This document shows positions 10,901 through 20,603 of a stretch of 64,000 nucleotides of DNA, in pieces. The stretch's first letter is position 1. The number at the start of each line of letters is the position of its first letter. The notes beneath the pieces were generated by a model. That model saw only the letters and a list, made by a program, of their open reading frames with translations, was not told the origin of the DNA and ran no database searches. The DNA is from Marsupella aquatica (Eukaryota; Marchantiophyta). The DNA is taken from the NCBI GenBank assembly GCA_973895155.1, contig OZ316898.1, forward strand, positions 14,818,001 to 14,882,000, given 5' to 3'. Made by a program: the position numbers and the translations under genes.

Positions 10901-11539
10901 TGTAGAGGATTGCAATGGTTCTTTCCGCCCCGATATTTTATCGGCACTAGAACCACCGCTTCCACTTGAACCTGGTTTCTTGAAAACAATTTTGCGGACA
11001 GGTTTGAACTCTTCACCCACAAGTCTCTTGTACTCTGCGTTCACCCTTGGAAGCATGATGGCATCACAATCTTGCACATACTGGCCGATCCAAGCCGAAC
11101 CCATAACATTCATCTCTCTTGCTGCCCGAACATCGGCAACAAGGGGATCTTCTGGATAACTATCCATCGATTTCTCATCAAAGTTATCGAGAGTAACAAT
11201 GAGAGATGTGAAACCCTTGCGCCCACACATTGTCAAGAAACTAAGGCCCTCTGTCAACACTTTTCCCTCCCCGTGGCCAACCATGAACTCGACGACGGCA
11301 ACAGCAATGACAGGGCCATACAAAACATTAACCTTCGTCGATTTTTGCAACTGGACCCAAAGGATTGGGGTAACATAGTCTTCGAAACCCGTGGACTGTA
11401 ATTTGGTGTCACGGAAGTACCATGACTTCTTGATACACTTGATCTCTTCACAAATGTCTTCACTTGTCCAAATTGCATTGGTGAGGCTTGTCATGAGACT
11501 TTCTGCCTCAGCAGATCCACTCTTTCCACTAGCAGCCAT
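7996..11539 (-). CDS. ParB-like domain fused to beta-class N6/N4 DNA methyltransferase, three coding exons
   Basis: Exons: 11539-10590, 10427-9358 and 9024-7996. Donors GTAAGT (10589) and GTAAGC (9357) and acceptors TTTTGTAG and CCCTCAG support the introns, and the second junction keeps phase 0. The product is about 1015 residues. Exon 1 from the ATG at 11539 gives an unrecognised domain of about 200 residues, then a Gly/Ser/Lys/Arg-rich linker. Exon 2 has a ParB/sulfiredoxin-like fold signature: YRIIGGNHGARAKSELF (about 10083-10133), then AWVYAGLTRSEVQKLGFQHN. Exon 3 has DIPYG (about 8804-8818) upstream of NPYQKP and DLCCGTGSTL (about 8310-8340). DPPY-like before the SAM motif is the beta-class order. 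ParB-methylase fusions are typical of phages and bacterial mobile elements. Two single missing bases are needed, one late in exon 1 (about 10630) and one in an A6 run near 9697; with these the exon 1/2 frame joins cleanly. The target base is unknown; nuclear adenine methylation is a guess. The acidic C-terminus is rich in Glu. Confidence 0.75.
9025..9357 (-). repeat. Methylase gene second intron: 75-bp tandem repeat with CGATAAAAATCTCG motif
   Basis: A 333-bp intron read on the minus strand, with donor GTAAGC and acceptor TTCCCTCAG. Three copies of CGATAAAAATCTCG (plus strand) lie at 9163-9176, 9238-9251 and 9313-9326, exactly 75 bp apart, inside a tandem unit that also repeats GGAATGCTAA and GAGCACGCTAGC. 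The motif is an imperfect palindrome related to CGATAAATTTATCG. The open frame through the repeat has no stop, because 75 is a multiple of three, but the flanking exons join in phase across it. Confidence 0.8.
10428..10589 (-). repeat. Methylase gene first intron with two CGAGATTTTTATCG motifs
   Basis: A 162-bp intron with donor GTAAGTACT and acceptor CGCTTTTGTAG on the minus strand. On the plus strand CGAGATTTTTATCG lies at 10467-10480 and CGAGATTTTTATTG at 10535-10548, 68 bp apart, with the shared flank GGATTTCGTGTTTGTT / GGAGTTCGCATTTGTT. These are the reverse-complement form of the motif in the second intron. Both introns of the gene therefore carry the same element as repeats of similar length. 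Confidence 0.8.
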
Positions 11540-11759
11540 GGAAAAGTCTGCAAATAAACAAATTCCAATGCAAAGAGCGATAAAATTATCGCCGCCAATC
11601 TCACAGCACATGTGGACACGACATCTCATCACACAAGGACAAAGAGACCGATAAAATTATCGCAAAAGTGAGCCTTCTTTAAATTGACGGCCGAGTGTAC
11701 AGGTCGAAGAATCAGCTATGGAACCCTAAATCCAAAACCTTAACCCCTAAACCTAAACC
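11540..11759 (-). promoter_or_regulatory. Methylase gene upstream region: two palindromes and telo-box words
   Basis: Only 220 bp separate the methylase ATG from the stop of the next gene upstream. Near-palindromes CGATAAAATTATCG lie at 11578-11591 and 11649-11662, 71 bp apart. Plant telomere-like words AACCCTAAA (11722-11730) and TAAACCTAAACCCTA (11748-11762) sit at the far end. Telo-boxes are known promoter elements in plants, but these abut the end of the upstream gene, so their role is unclear. No convincing TATA box is visible. Confidence 0.5.
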
Positions 11760-13313
11760 CTAATCATAGTTGAACCTCGCCAGAGCGAAGCGTTCGATCC
11801 GCTTCTTGGGCCATTGGGGAATATGAGTGACGCGATGATCATAAGCCCACAACCAATGGAAATCAACTTCACCAGTCTCAGGATTCACTACTGCTACTGA
11901 ATACCGGCGTGACGGAATGTCACAACAAGCATTTGTGCAGCATGGACAGATCTCACCATTGGCAAGGACGTTCGTCCACAGGCAACTTACATAGATCAAG
12001 TTAAAGAGCCCACAGACCGGCTGGGGGGGGAGTTGACGAATCTTGTATGAATATAGTTTCCCACCAGTGTCAATAAAAAACTCGGTGGCAAGAGGATTGT
12101 CCAGCTCGTCAATCACATCCTGAATCTCATCGAATGCTCTACGTCTGTTGTCGGCATAGAATTCTGGCTCATAAGCAGGATTTCCCTTCACAACATGACA
12201 GCAGTGGAGTATAAAACGTCTTACTGCACCGGTTTTCAGAAAGAGTAGGATAACTCTTCTAGAAAATCCAACATATCTATCCCACCGAATATAAATTTCT
12301 CCCCCTACCTGATCTACGTAGAAGTGAAATGCGTTATGGTAAAACGGTTTTACTACCAGCCTGCATATCTTTAAAATTAGTGACTCATCCAGCCTCCTTA
12401 GCTGGTCCAGCATGGCTCCATTCCCTCATTCTGGAGGATCCGGGAAGGGTACAAAAATGCGTCGCTCGAGCATGGCCTGATCACCGAATAGAAATCAGGA
12501 ATAAATTTTGGAGAACATACTAATTACAATTCTACAAGTTTCATCCAACTTTACAGTACCTTGTATAACGGGCTGTGAAGCCAATGCACTTGTCAGCTAA
12601 TCGTCCGAAGAGGCGCAAAAAAATACACTCTGGACCACACAACCCGAAGTCAGGGGAGGCAAAGTCAATTATATTCAAAGTGTTTCTTTACAAGCACCCA
12701 AAATCGACTAGAGGAATGAGGAGTGCGATAAATTTATCGGATGTTCGCTGCAATGCCTCATCCACTCAGACTCGTCCATGCCATGCAAGAATTGTCCGCT
12801 TCCCGCTTTCTCCAAGATTCACCCAAACTCTAAGAAACGCATCTAATCGGTCATACGAGAAGCACCCAAGCATATCTATGGGAGGGAGGAAATGAGTTTC
12901 CTCTCGGAAGACCCTAGCAATATGTAGGTTTGAGAGAAGGACGGCATTAGGAATGCTTGCGAGCATTTTGTTTATGTCATTGATCTCACGGACTGCATAT
13001 TTCAATAGCGCCCAAAATCGTGTACCAACAACAAGATGGTTCCATTTCTTCGAGGTGGCTCCAAGACAAATGATTGTTCTCATTTGAGTCAGTCGTTCTT
13101 CTGGTAGAAGTTTAGGTCAAGGCCAAGGTGTTCATCTTGTGTGCAAGACAAGGCTAGGAGGGGCCAAATGTGAGATTCAACGAGTTCATCGGGAAGTCCA
13201 TTCAACAAACTTCCGCATTCCACACCGGGCACTTTTCCTCGAATATATTTCCTACGCTCGTGGGCTAAAACGGATCCCATCTTTGCAACGATTAGATTCT
13301 CCGATGCAGCCAT
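11760..13313 (-). CDS. F-box-like protein gene, at least two coding blocks
   Basis: The ATG at 13313 opens a frame reading through GLPDELVESHIWPLLALS (about 13165-13215). After a one-base frame break near 13105 the same protein continues as RTIICLGATSKKWNHLVVG (about 13027-13083) and FWALL. Together these match the F-box pattern of LPDEL...W...L...K-x-W..L. The first block runs to about 12766. A second block, 12413-11760, has a Cys-rich patch CPCCTNACC (about 11930) and ends at the stop at 11760. The join between blocks is not resolved; 12414-12765 is probably an intron. F-box proteins link SKP1-CUL1 ubiquitin ligases to substrates. The C-terminal part has no LRR or Kelch repeats and I do not recognise it. 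The break is explained by one missing A in CTAAAC. Confidence 0.5.
12414..12765 (-). repeat. Probable intron of the F-box-like gene with a palindrome
   Basis: No good frame crosses this segment between the two coding blocks. It contains one perfect CGATAAATTTATCG at 12726-12739, extended by GTG on one side and GGA on the other, preceded by AGAGGAATGAGGA. The GGAATG word before the palindrome is shared with copies at 14100-14300 and with the methylase second intron. Exact splice sites were not resolved. Confidence 0.45.
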
Positions 13314-13501
13314 GAAGCAGAGCTACCAAAACCACCAATAAAAATACCTTCAATCACCAGGTGTAACCAAACACAGTACCAACCCTGCACGACAGTTTAA
13401 CGATTAGGACTCGTGACGTATTATATTTGCTGCGCAAGGGTAGGACTTGTTTATTTAAATATGTCCTTCCAAGATGCGCCTCAATGAAAAGGTCGAAACA
13501 C

Positions 13502-13960
13502 TCATCGTGAAAGGTTCACCCAAGGGTCTTCGTTCCAAATCTTACAACAGAAGTGAGCCTGTTTGTGGTACTTGTTATCAAGACGACGACAACAATAGTT
13601 ACAAGAAAACTCCAAAGAATGTAAACACGCCATTAACATCAACCTCGAACGAATTGGAACTCCTGCATCATTCATTCCACAGAATTCAATGCGGAGAGGA
13701 TTCTGCCTATCTCCAGGATCAGTACCACCCATCCACAATGCTCCTATACCGATGGGGAGAACTTTGAGTCACACGAGTCTCTTGTACAACCGGCGTGCAT
13801 GTTTGACACAATTTTCAAGGAAGACAGCCATTTGTCACAATACCTGTTGTCCACGGAGTGCAATCGACCTTCCGTTGTGCCTCCTAAACCCGGCAACACT
13901 GTGACATCAGAGATGAAGATGAGTCTCCAAACAAAACAAAGGAAAATGATTCTCACAGGA
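13502..13960 (-). CDS. Unrecognised Cys-rich protein exon(s)
   Basis: On the minus strand a frame from about 13960 to 13745 is followed, one base out of register near 13760, by a frame ending at a stop at 13502. One missing A in TCAAAG would join them into a stretch of about 150 residues. Features: three Cys in ACLHSLEFSCNYCC, a WMGGTDPGDR block, and CCKIWNEDPW near the end. I do not recognise the family. The start is unresolved; upstream exons may exist between here and the TATA box at 14428-14436. It lies about 190 bp upstream of the F-box-like gene on the same strand and could be a separate gene or its 5' exons. Confidence 0.3.
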
Positions 13961-13965
13961 GGATG

Positions 13966-14299
13966 CGATAAGTTTATCGCACTCCGCATTCGAATTGAAA
14001 ATATGACTTCCTCAAACACCTAAGCCCTGAATTCAATCTTTCACAAAAATGACAACTCCGATAAATTTATCGGATTCTCAATTACTCCTCTTTCCATGAA
14101 AGGAATGGAGACTCCGATAAATTTATCAGAATGAAGGCAACACCTCTCTAAACACACTCGATCAAATGATTGCAACAGAGGAATGCAAAATGCGATAAAT
14201 TTATCGCAGTCCGCTCGGATCTGGACATTTTACACTAAATGACTAGTTAGTCTTACATGGAGAACTTGAACAGGAATGGTTGTTCTGATAAATTTATCG
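13966..14299. repeat. Cluster of five CGATAAATTTATCG-type palindromes
   Basis: Copies at 13966-13979 (one substitution), 14059-14072 (perfect), 14115-14128 (last base changed), 14193-14206 (perfect) and 14286-14299 (first base changed), at spacings of 93, 56, 78 and 93 bp. Several are preceded by GGAATG. Unlike the intron arrays the spacers between copies are not clearly alike, so only the palindrome is conserved. The cluster lies between the putative TATA box and the first coding block of the minus-strand gene run, so it falls in the 5' untranslated part or first introns. Confidence 0.8.
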
Positions 14300-14427
14300 G
14301 GTTTTCGGTAGAAAGAGTCGAATCGCTTGGGAGGAATGTAAGACTTGATGGGAGTTTGGTATTCGCTCTCAGTTAGGAGATATTTGCTCTGGCAAAAGCA
14401 AACGTTTTATGGGCAGCCCGCTCCTCT

Positions 14428-14480
14428 TTATATAGGAGACGCTCTAAACCATGGTTAATTTCCCCTTAACCATGGTTAAG
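14428..14480 (-). promoter_or_regulatory. TATA box and paired AACCATGGTT palindromes, putative promoter
   Basis: TATATAAAG reads on the minus strand at 14428-14436, a canonical TATA box facing the minus-strand gene run. Immediately upstream are AACCATGGTT (14447-14456) and a perfect 16-bp palindrome CTTAACCATGGTTAAG (14465-14480). The ATGGTTAAGGGG wording resembles the Copia-1 LTR, so this could also be an LTR relic. Confidence 0.4.
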
Positions 14481-15924
14481 TTCCCCTTTTACCTGGGTTA
14501 GTGAGTGGTCATTCCTGGATTACGCGGTTCGGACCAAGTTACTCGCAGTTCGGACTTTTTCACTGACGGAATGTAAAACCCGATGCACGTATCGCTCCCT
14601 GCATTCCCGCGGCGATGCAATGGAGGAAAGTGGCGTTTCGGAGAGTTTTTGCCAGTTTTATCGGTCATTGCATTGCCTTAGAAAAAAATGGGATCGGGCT
14701 AAACGAGAACTCCGACACACTTCTCGGTCGGTCCAAAATCGTGTTTCTTGAGAACTGGCGGAGGTGGTGGAAGCTTCAGAACTGGAGGAAGTAGACATTG
14801 TAAGGGGCAAGTGAGATTTAAGATGACATGTGGCAGCAATGGAGAATGCCACAGGCTGCAAGAGGGCACTAACAGGCAAACAATGATCGAGGGAGCGACC
14901 CAAAAGGGAAGGGAGCAAGGCAGAAATAAAAGCCTTAGAGCGAGGCGGAAAAAAAATCCCAAGAGCGAGGCAAAAACAAAAGCCCTAGAGCGAGGCAAGA
15001 GGGAGGCAAGGAAATGAGGCCTCAAGCGCAAGGCCTGCCTTCCTATACCCCCTGCGAGCGAGGAGTCCGAGGAGGCAAGGATCCGAGAGGGTACGGAGGC
15101 ATCAATGCGCGCCAATGATGGAGACCCTCCTCGGTGCATGTGATCGTGAGTCACCGATGGTGTGACCACTCACGACCACTCGCGACTCACCTACCAATTT
15201 TAAACTTCCGAGCTGTCAGCGGTGTGTGCTCGCAACTCACCTATCACTCGTGAGTGATTGGCTGACACCCTATCCGATGTCTACTTGTGTGCTGGGTGCG
15301 TGCCTCATCCACCCGTGCCTGATCTGTTGGTGTCCACTCGTGTGCTGGGTAATGTGTGGGCTTTTTGCCTCTCAAACTGAGTATAGACCTCCCACAATCC
15401 ATTTTTTGGTTCATTGTCATTTAGACAGTGATTGGTACGATCACTGACTCTCCTCTGTCCGAGTGCCTTGTTTAGGTCCGCATGGTTGAATGCAAGGTTT
15501 AGTAAGGGCACTGGTGAGCACTATGGTGCTAAGAGTTACAATGCTGGCATCCAAGGTACCCATTTAGCTTGTACAAGGGTGGGCAGAGATATATTGCGGA
15601 GCAGGTTAGTGATTTTATTTATTTATCTTAGAAGTACTAGCTCAACTACATCTAATTCAATACCTTTAAGCCAAACCTAGATTAAGATTTACACATTAGG
15701 TTCTAGATCATATATTTTACTCATTTCTAGACCTTTATCCACAGTCTAGCATGTGTAGAACTTACTGTACCCCTTTATGTGATTACTAACATAGTTTCTA
15801 GAAGTGGGTCGGAATTATTTCGTGCCGACCTGACTATGTCATCTTAACTAGCATTTTAAACTGGTATATAAAAGCATAAGCAAGATAGTTTCACAAATAG
15901 TTTTGACATAATTTCAACTTAATA
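14481..15924. other. Intergenic region, no supported gene
   Basis: Long open frames around 14700-15170 are low-complexity and driven by a purine-rich repeat, AGAGCGAGGC with spacers (about 14935-15000); I do not accept them as genes. 15140-15250 is dense in GTGAGTC/GACTCAC words. At about 15806-15830 a hairpin-like GGGTCGGAATTATTTCG...CCGACC is a diverged relative of the 73-bp array that follows. Confidence 0.5.
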
Positions 15925-16250
15925 GTTGGAGTAGGGTCGAAATAATTCCGACCCAACTTATCAATGTTTAGTCAATTAAATCATTTTAAGACATATTGTT
16001 GGAGGAGGGTCGAAATAATTCCGACCCGACTTGTAAATGTTTAGTCAATTAAATCATTTTAAGACATATTGTTGGAGGAGGGTCGAAATAATTCCGACCC
16101 AACTTGTAAATGTTTAGTCAATTCAATCATTTCAAGACATATTGTTGGAGGAGGGTCGAAATAATTCCGACCCGACTTGTAAATGTTTAGTCAATTCAAT
16201 CATTTCAAGACATAATGTTGGAGGAGGGTCGAAATAATTTCGACCCGACT
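15925..16250 (+). repeat. 73-bp tandem repeat (about 4.5 copies) with GGTCGAAATAATTCCGACC palindrome
   Basis: Units start at 15925, 15998, 16071, 16144 and 16217, exactly 73 bp apart. Each has the near-perfect palindrome GGGTCGAAATAATTCCGACC followed by a conserved TGTAAATGTTTAGTCAATT stretch. The array lies just upstream of the first open frame of the second DUF7869-like gene, so it occupies the same place as the 58-bp palindromic intron array before copy A, although the palindrome sequence differs. Intron status here is inferred from position only. Confidence 0.9.
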
Positions 16251-16355
16251 TGAATGTATTTAGGGTTTTGAGTGATTTTACAATATTTTTTGGAGGAGAG
16301 TCCAGATTTTGAAACATGATTATAACATGGGGAACTTAACAATTTCTAAGTTTAT

Positions 16356-16799
16356 TTGAATACTGAAACACTCGGGGTTGGTCGCATCAGTATAAGAATA
16401 TCTGATATTGTTAAGGGAAATCAAAAATTGCCATACTCGCACCCTGGAGCTGATACAATAGAAGAGGCCTTGCATACCTGGGTTATCTGGGATGTTGCGC
16501 ATGTTTCTAGAAAGGGCACTCTACGAGATTTTGGCGTGTTTGGTAGTTCAAATATTTTCAATGATCTTCCATTAAAAGAATTTACACTACGTTCCAACTG
16601 GATGGCGGAGGAGGTTGATTTGTATGACGCTTCTCATTGTCGAAAGGTTGCAACAGGTGTTATCACGGTCCCATTTGAAACAGGTGCCGTTGACGATGAA
16701 CTTCTTGTTGCAGATCATGTTGGTGTTGCTGTTGTGAATATCAATGAACCCGGATTATTTCCAAATATCCGTGTTGGTACCCCTGGCTTGGTGAGGTGA
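16356..16799 (+). CDS. Unrecognised ORF, possible 5' exon of DUF7869-like gene B
   Basis: An open frame of about 147 residues ending in TGA at 16797-16799. It is in the same frame as the next ORF starting at 16818, so the stop may be a short spliced intron (GGTGAGAAATC resembles a donor) or a nonsense change. The sequence is balanced and codon-like, with IRISDIVKG, WVIWDVAHVSRKG and VGVAVVNINEPG segments, but I recognise no domain. The ATG at 16356 may not be the real start, as AT-rich intron-like sequence lies directly upstream. Confidence 0.4.
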   Translation: MNTETLGVGRISIRISDIVKGNQKLPYSHPGADTIEEALHTWVIWDVAHVSRKGTLRDFGVFGSSNIFNDLPLKEFTLRSNWMAEEVDLYDASHCRKVATGVITVPFETGAVDDELLVADHVGVAVVNINEPGLFPNIRVGTPGLVR

Positions 16800-16817
16800 G
16801 AAATCAAATCCCTTCTA

Positions 16818-19625
16818 TTGATTTCGTCTCAAAGGTTTCTTGGGGATATCCTTGAGGAAGTTTCAGAGAAGTGGATGGAGTCGGGTCGAACTAAGGGCGA
16901 TCCGGATTCGGATGGTGATGGTAAACCTACAAAAAGACCATACAATTTCATTAGGAGGACAAAAGTTGATCTTGAGGAGAGGAAGAAAAGGCATTTGGAG
17001 TCGAGTGCACTTTTGAAAATTAACGAGGAGTCCATTGATTCCATCCAAAGAGAAGGTTGTTGCAAGCTGAAGTGTTGCTTGAACATGCCTAGGGAGGACT
17101 TAGAGGCAATGAGGAGGGAATACCATGGAATGTCAAGTGACAACAAAACAAGTCACATCTTTAGTCTCTTTGGGTGTAGAGAGGAGCAAGTCAAGAGAAA
17201 GGGATTTTTTGTTCTAAAGGGACGTGTGGTTTGTAAAGATGCATTTATTAAAATGCATGGGTTCAGTACAACAAAGTACTATGACTACAAAAATCAATAC
17301 GAAGCTGGTTGCACAATTGGTTTCCATGGAAATCAGGGACAATGGAGGACACGATCAAGCACTTTGCACGCTCGCGCCTTGTTGGAGTCCATTTTAATCC
17401 AAAATGGGGAACCAATGCCACATCTTCCCTATGGTGGGTCCAACGGCACTGACACTATTGAATATCGGCTCCCATCTTGTTTTACTAAGAAGGAGATTTT
17501 CCAAGAGGTGTTTACCAAGATGGAATTAGATGGGTTTGCTAAGGTTACTGAAGTTACTATGTACAACATCTGGAAAAACTCATTTGATAATTTTGACTTT
17601 CACAAGGGAAGTGCATTTGCCAAGTGCACATTTTGCATTGAGTTCAAAGATCAATTGATGCGGGAGAAGAGAAAAAAAGAGCGTGCAGAGATTGAAGAGA
17701 AAAGAGCGCGACATTCGTGAACAAATGTCAAGAAGATATGTTTACTATGCTCATAGGGTTCTTGCAAAGAAGGATCCTCAAAACTATCTTTGCATTATTC
17801 ACGATAAGATGGATCAAGCCAAGACTTGGATCCCCAGGTTGGTCCCCACTCCAAAATCCCTCTCTGGTAGTGGTCAGCCTTTGCCTATTGCTCTTACTGG
17901 GATGTTAACCCATGGAAGAGATCCTGGAGTGTATGCACATTTCAGTTTGACTGGACTTTGGCCTGGAGATGCAGACTTTACCGTGACATCTTTGGCCAAA
18001 TGCCTCCGAGATTTGGAAGATTACACAGGAGACAAAACTGGAGACCTTCTTGAGGGATTGAATTGGAATGCAACTAGGCCAATATTTCAGTCCCTTCTAG
18101 ACTTTGAAGCATTTCTGGCCAGTTACTTGGAACCCAAAAATGTTTCAATTGTTCGATTTCAAGGCATTGAAGATGGTCAGGAGACTAAAAAGTCAAGCAC
18201 AGTGGATGTTGGTTCTAAGGATGATCCTGAGACTACTAGGGGCTCTTTCAAGCCCTTACCAAGGCACCTAACGTTGCAGATGGACAATTCAGGGAAAGAT
18301 AACAAAAATCAATATGTGATGGCATTTTGCACTGAGCTTGTTAGCAGGGGGTGTTTGAAACTGTGCAAATGTCATTCCTCATGGTTGGCCACACCCATGA
18401 AGATGTGGATGCATTATTTTCTCAAGTATCCAAACAGGTCAGATACAAAGAGGTTGCTACCCTCTTGGGGTTGATGGCTGAGGTTTGGGAGTGTGAAAGC
18501 ATTCATCCTGTACCACGATTGATTCAAGAGGTTGCATCTTACAAGGAGTATTTGAAAACTTTCCAGGTGAAAGAGATAGAAGGTCACTCAAAACCAGTGG
18601 CATTTCTTTTCTCCATGAGGGATAATGTGCCAGTGTATCAATATAAAGCACATGTCAAGCAACCTTGGCTTCCGACAATGGGGAGGTCCATTTGGAGAAC
18701 TGATCCCATCACAAATGCGCTCATTTTACCGGAAGGCCAACCATTTGCAAAACCTATATCTGGGGATGTACAAAAGAAGGCTGGAGAAATCATCCCATTC
18801 CTTAATCGCTATATTGATTTCTTGAAGAAAAGTTGTAAGGATGAGACCTCTGCAGCATATAAAGAGAGATTTCCTCTGGTCAAATATTGGGAGAATCTTG
18901 TGCAAGCACTGTCCGAGGAACTTACAATAGAAGGGGAAGGGGAAAGACATTTGCCATTGACAACTGATTTTTGGCCAAAGACTAACCATGGCACAGGTTA
19001 CAAGATGATTTTGGGGACATCTCAGCCGTCAAGTGAACCTTCTCAAAATCCAGAGATGATGGACCTTCAAAATGAGTACATGGAAGAGATGGAAGATCAA
19101 GCTGCACCCTTTGTTGGTGCACGACAAGAGCGAGAACCTGCACGTTGGATTCCTCTACAAGATATTCAAGAAGGTCACTTTGTATTTTTACGTCCAGAGG
19201 ATGAATGGGAACAGGAAAATGGCAAAGGGCGTTTCTAGTTGGTTCAAGCTTTGGGTGGTGTGGATCCAAACCATGAGGTTCCCTCAACAGATTTGCAACA
19301 TATTGAAGGGTCTTCTTCAACGTCTGTTGAGAGCATTCCTCTTAGGAATGCTCCTATGTTCCAAGTACAATGGTGGAGGCCTAAACATGGTAAGCATGAT
19401 GCAAAGGATGATGTTCGATATGAACGTTGCTTTCAAACCACTAAGACTTGGGAGCTGGATCCTGGGTTTGACAATGTTACTCAAAGTTGGCAGTTTGCAA
19501 ATTCTGCAATGTATGGGTTTAAGTCAGGTGCTAAAGAACAAAATATTATGGATAGAGGTTTGACAATTCCTAAGAATGTTTTGAAAACTCTCAAAATTTA
19601 CATGGAAGGTATAATTGATGAGTAG
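16818..19625 (+). pseudogene. DUF7869-like (transposase-like) gene copy B, decayed
   Basis: Three frames in series make one protein: 16818-17720, 17683-18474 and 18351-19625. The N-terminal part has a Cys cluster GCCKLKCCLNM (about 17055-17090) and CTFCIEFKDQL (about 17628-17655), likely metal-binding. Next come DKMDQAKTWIP (about 17805), LQMDNSGKDNKNQYVMAF (about 18275-18330) and MSFLMVGHTHEDVDALF (about 18370-18420), the same blocks as copy A. Lesions: a shift near 17710 in a GCGCG stretch, a shift near 18346-18350 at a G5 run, and an in-frame TAG at 19237-19239 where copy A has Trp (GRPFW versus GRF-stop), i.e. TGG to TAG. The frame after the stop remains open to TAG at 19623. The shifts could be assembly errors; the TAG is a substitution. 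Catalytic-pattern residues are all retained. Confidence 0.6.
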
Positions 19626-20256
19626 ATTGATAGAACTCGTAGGTTACAAGTCTCCACTCAAATGACTTGTGATTAAGAGGGTCGAGTTGATTTCCATGCG
19701 TTTGTCTAAAGTGAGAAAACAAGACAATCAAATTAATACTCTATGATCTCTCAAAGCTATTGAATGGACTTTCTTATAATTATTATTTTATTTGTCTTAG
19801 TATATTTTAATTCTAGAAAATGATGCCATTTCATTCTTTCTAGTAGGTTGGATATCATCCTAGTTAACTTTGTCTAGACACTATAGTCATTCCATTGTAT
19901 TGGTGCTTAGTTAGATATCTTACTCAAGCTAAATGTTTGGAATATAGATGCTATCCAAGCTTATATGTTATTACTAGATTCTATCTATTTTCCAACCAAA
20001 TGAACACTTTTATCACCCATTTTTTTTTTAATATTATCCAATTTAATATTTTACTTTCCCAAAATTTCATTTTTTTGTCCCCAAATTTACATTTAATGAT
20101 GCTTGAATTTTCATTTTTCATCTTCCAAATTTATAATTTTCATGCCTAAAACTATGTTTTTAAATCGCCAAATTTCCCTATATCCTTTATAATTTCAGTT
20201 TTAATGAATATAGTGATGCAATCGATTGTCCATCGGTGATCTGTTGCTGCCTATTA
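19626..20256. other. AT-rich intergenic stretch, nothing recognised
   Basis: A 3' flank of the DUF7869-like pseudogene with T-rich runs (about 20010-20120). No gene, tRNA or structured repeat seen. Confidence 0.5.
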
Positions 20257-20603
20257 GGTCAATTGCAAGATTGAGGGGGGCAAAAGGACGCAAAAAGGAT
20301 TAGCTCAAAAAGGAGAGAAAAATGACTCAAAGATCATAAAGATTTAGTTGAACACCACTTCCATAAAAGTGGGACACACTTCCAAAATTGTTGTGCACAC
20401 TTCCAAGAAGATTGGGACTTCCTAAAAGCCTAGACACACTTCCAAAGACTTGGCATGCAAGATCTCACCATCCAATCTCAACAAACTAATCCTAGCCATT
20501 TGGTGTAACACCTTGTCCACCCCTTGTAAATTAGAAAGGACTGGAATCCTTTTGGTGGAGAAATTGGATATCCTTTTTGCCCCCCTCAAGCTTGCAATTG
20601 ACC
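20257..20603. mobile_element. MITE-like element with about 30-bp terminal inverted repeats
   Basis: The left end GGTCAATTGCAAGATTGAGG (20257-20276, continuing GGGGCAAAAG) is the reverse complement of the right end (20573-20603) with one substitution and one single-base gap. ATTA flanks both sides (20253-20256 and 20604-20607), a plausible 4-bp target duplication. The 347-bp interior has no ORF and carries repeated CACACTTCCAA words (about 20370-20445). I cannot assign a superfamily. Confidence 0.6.

Noticed and set aside
14658-15169. Overlapping open frames up to 156 residues near 14700-15170
   Set aside because: Low-complexity protein sequence from purine-rich AGAGCGAGGC repeats, with open frames on both strands.
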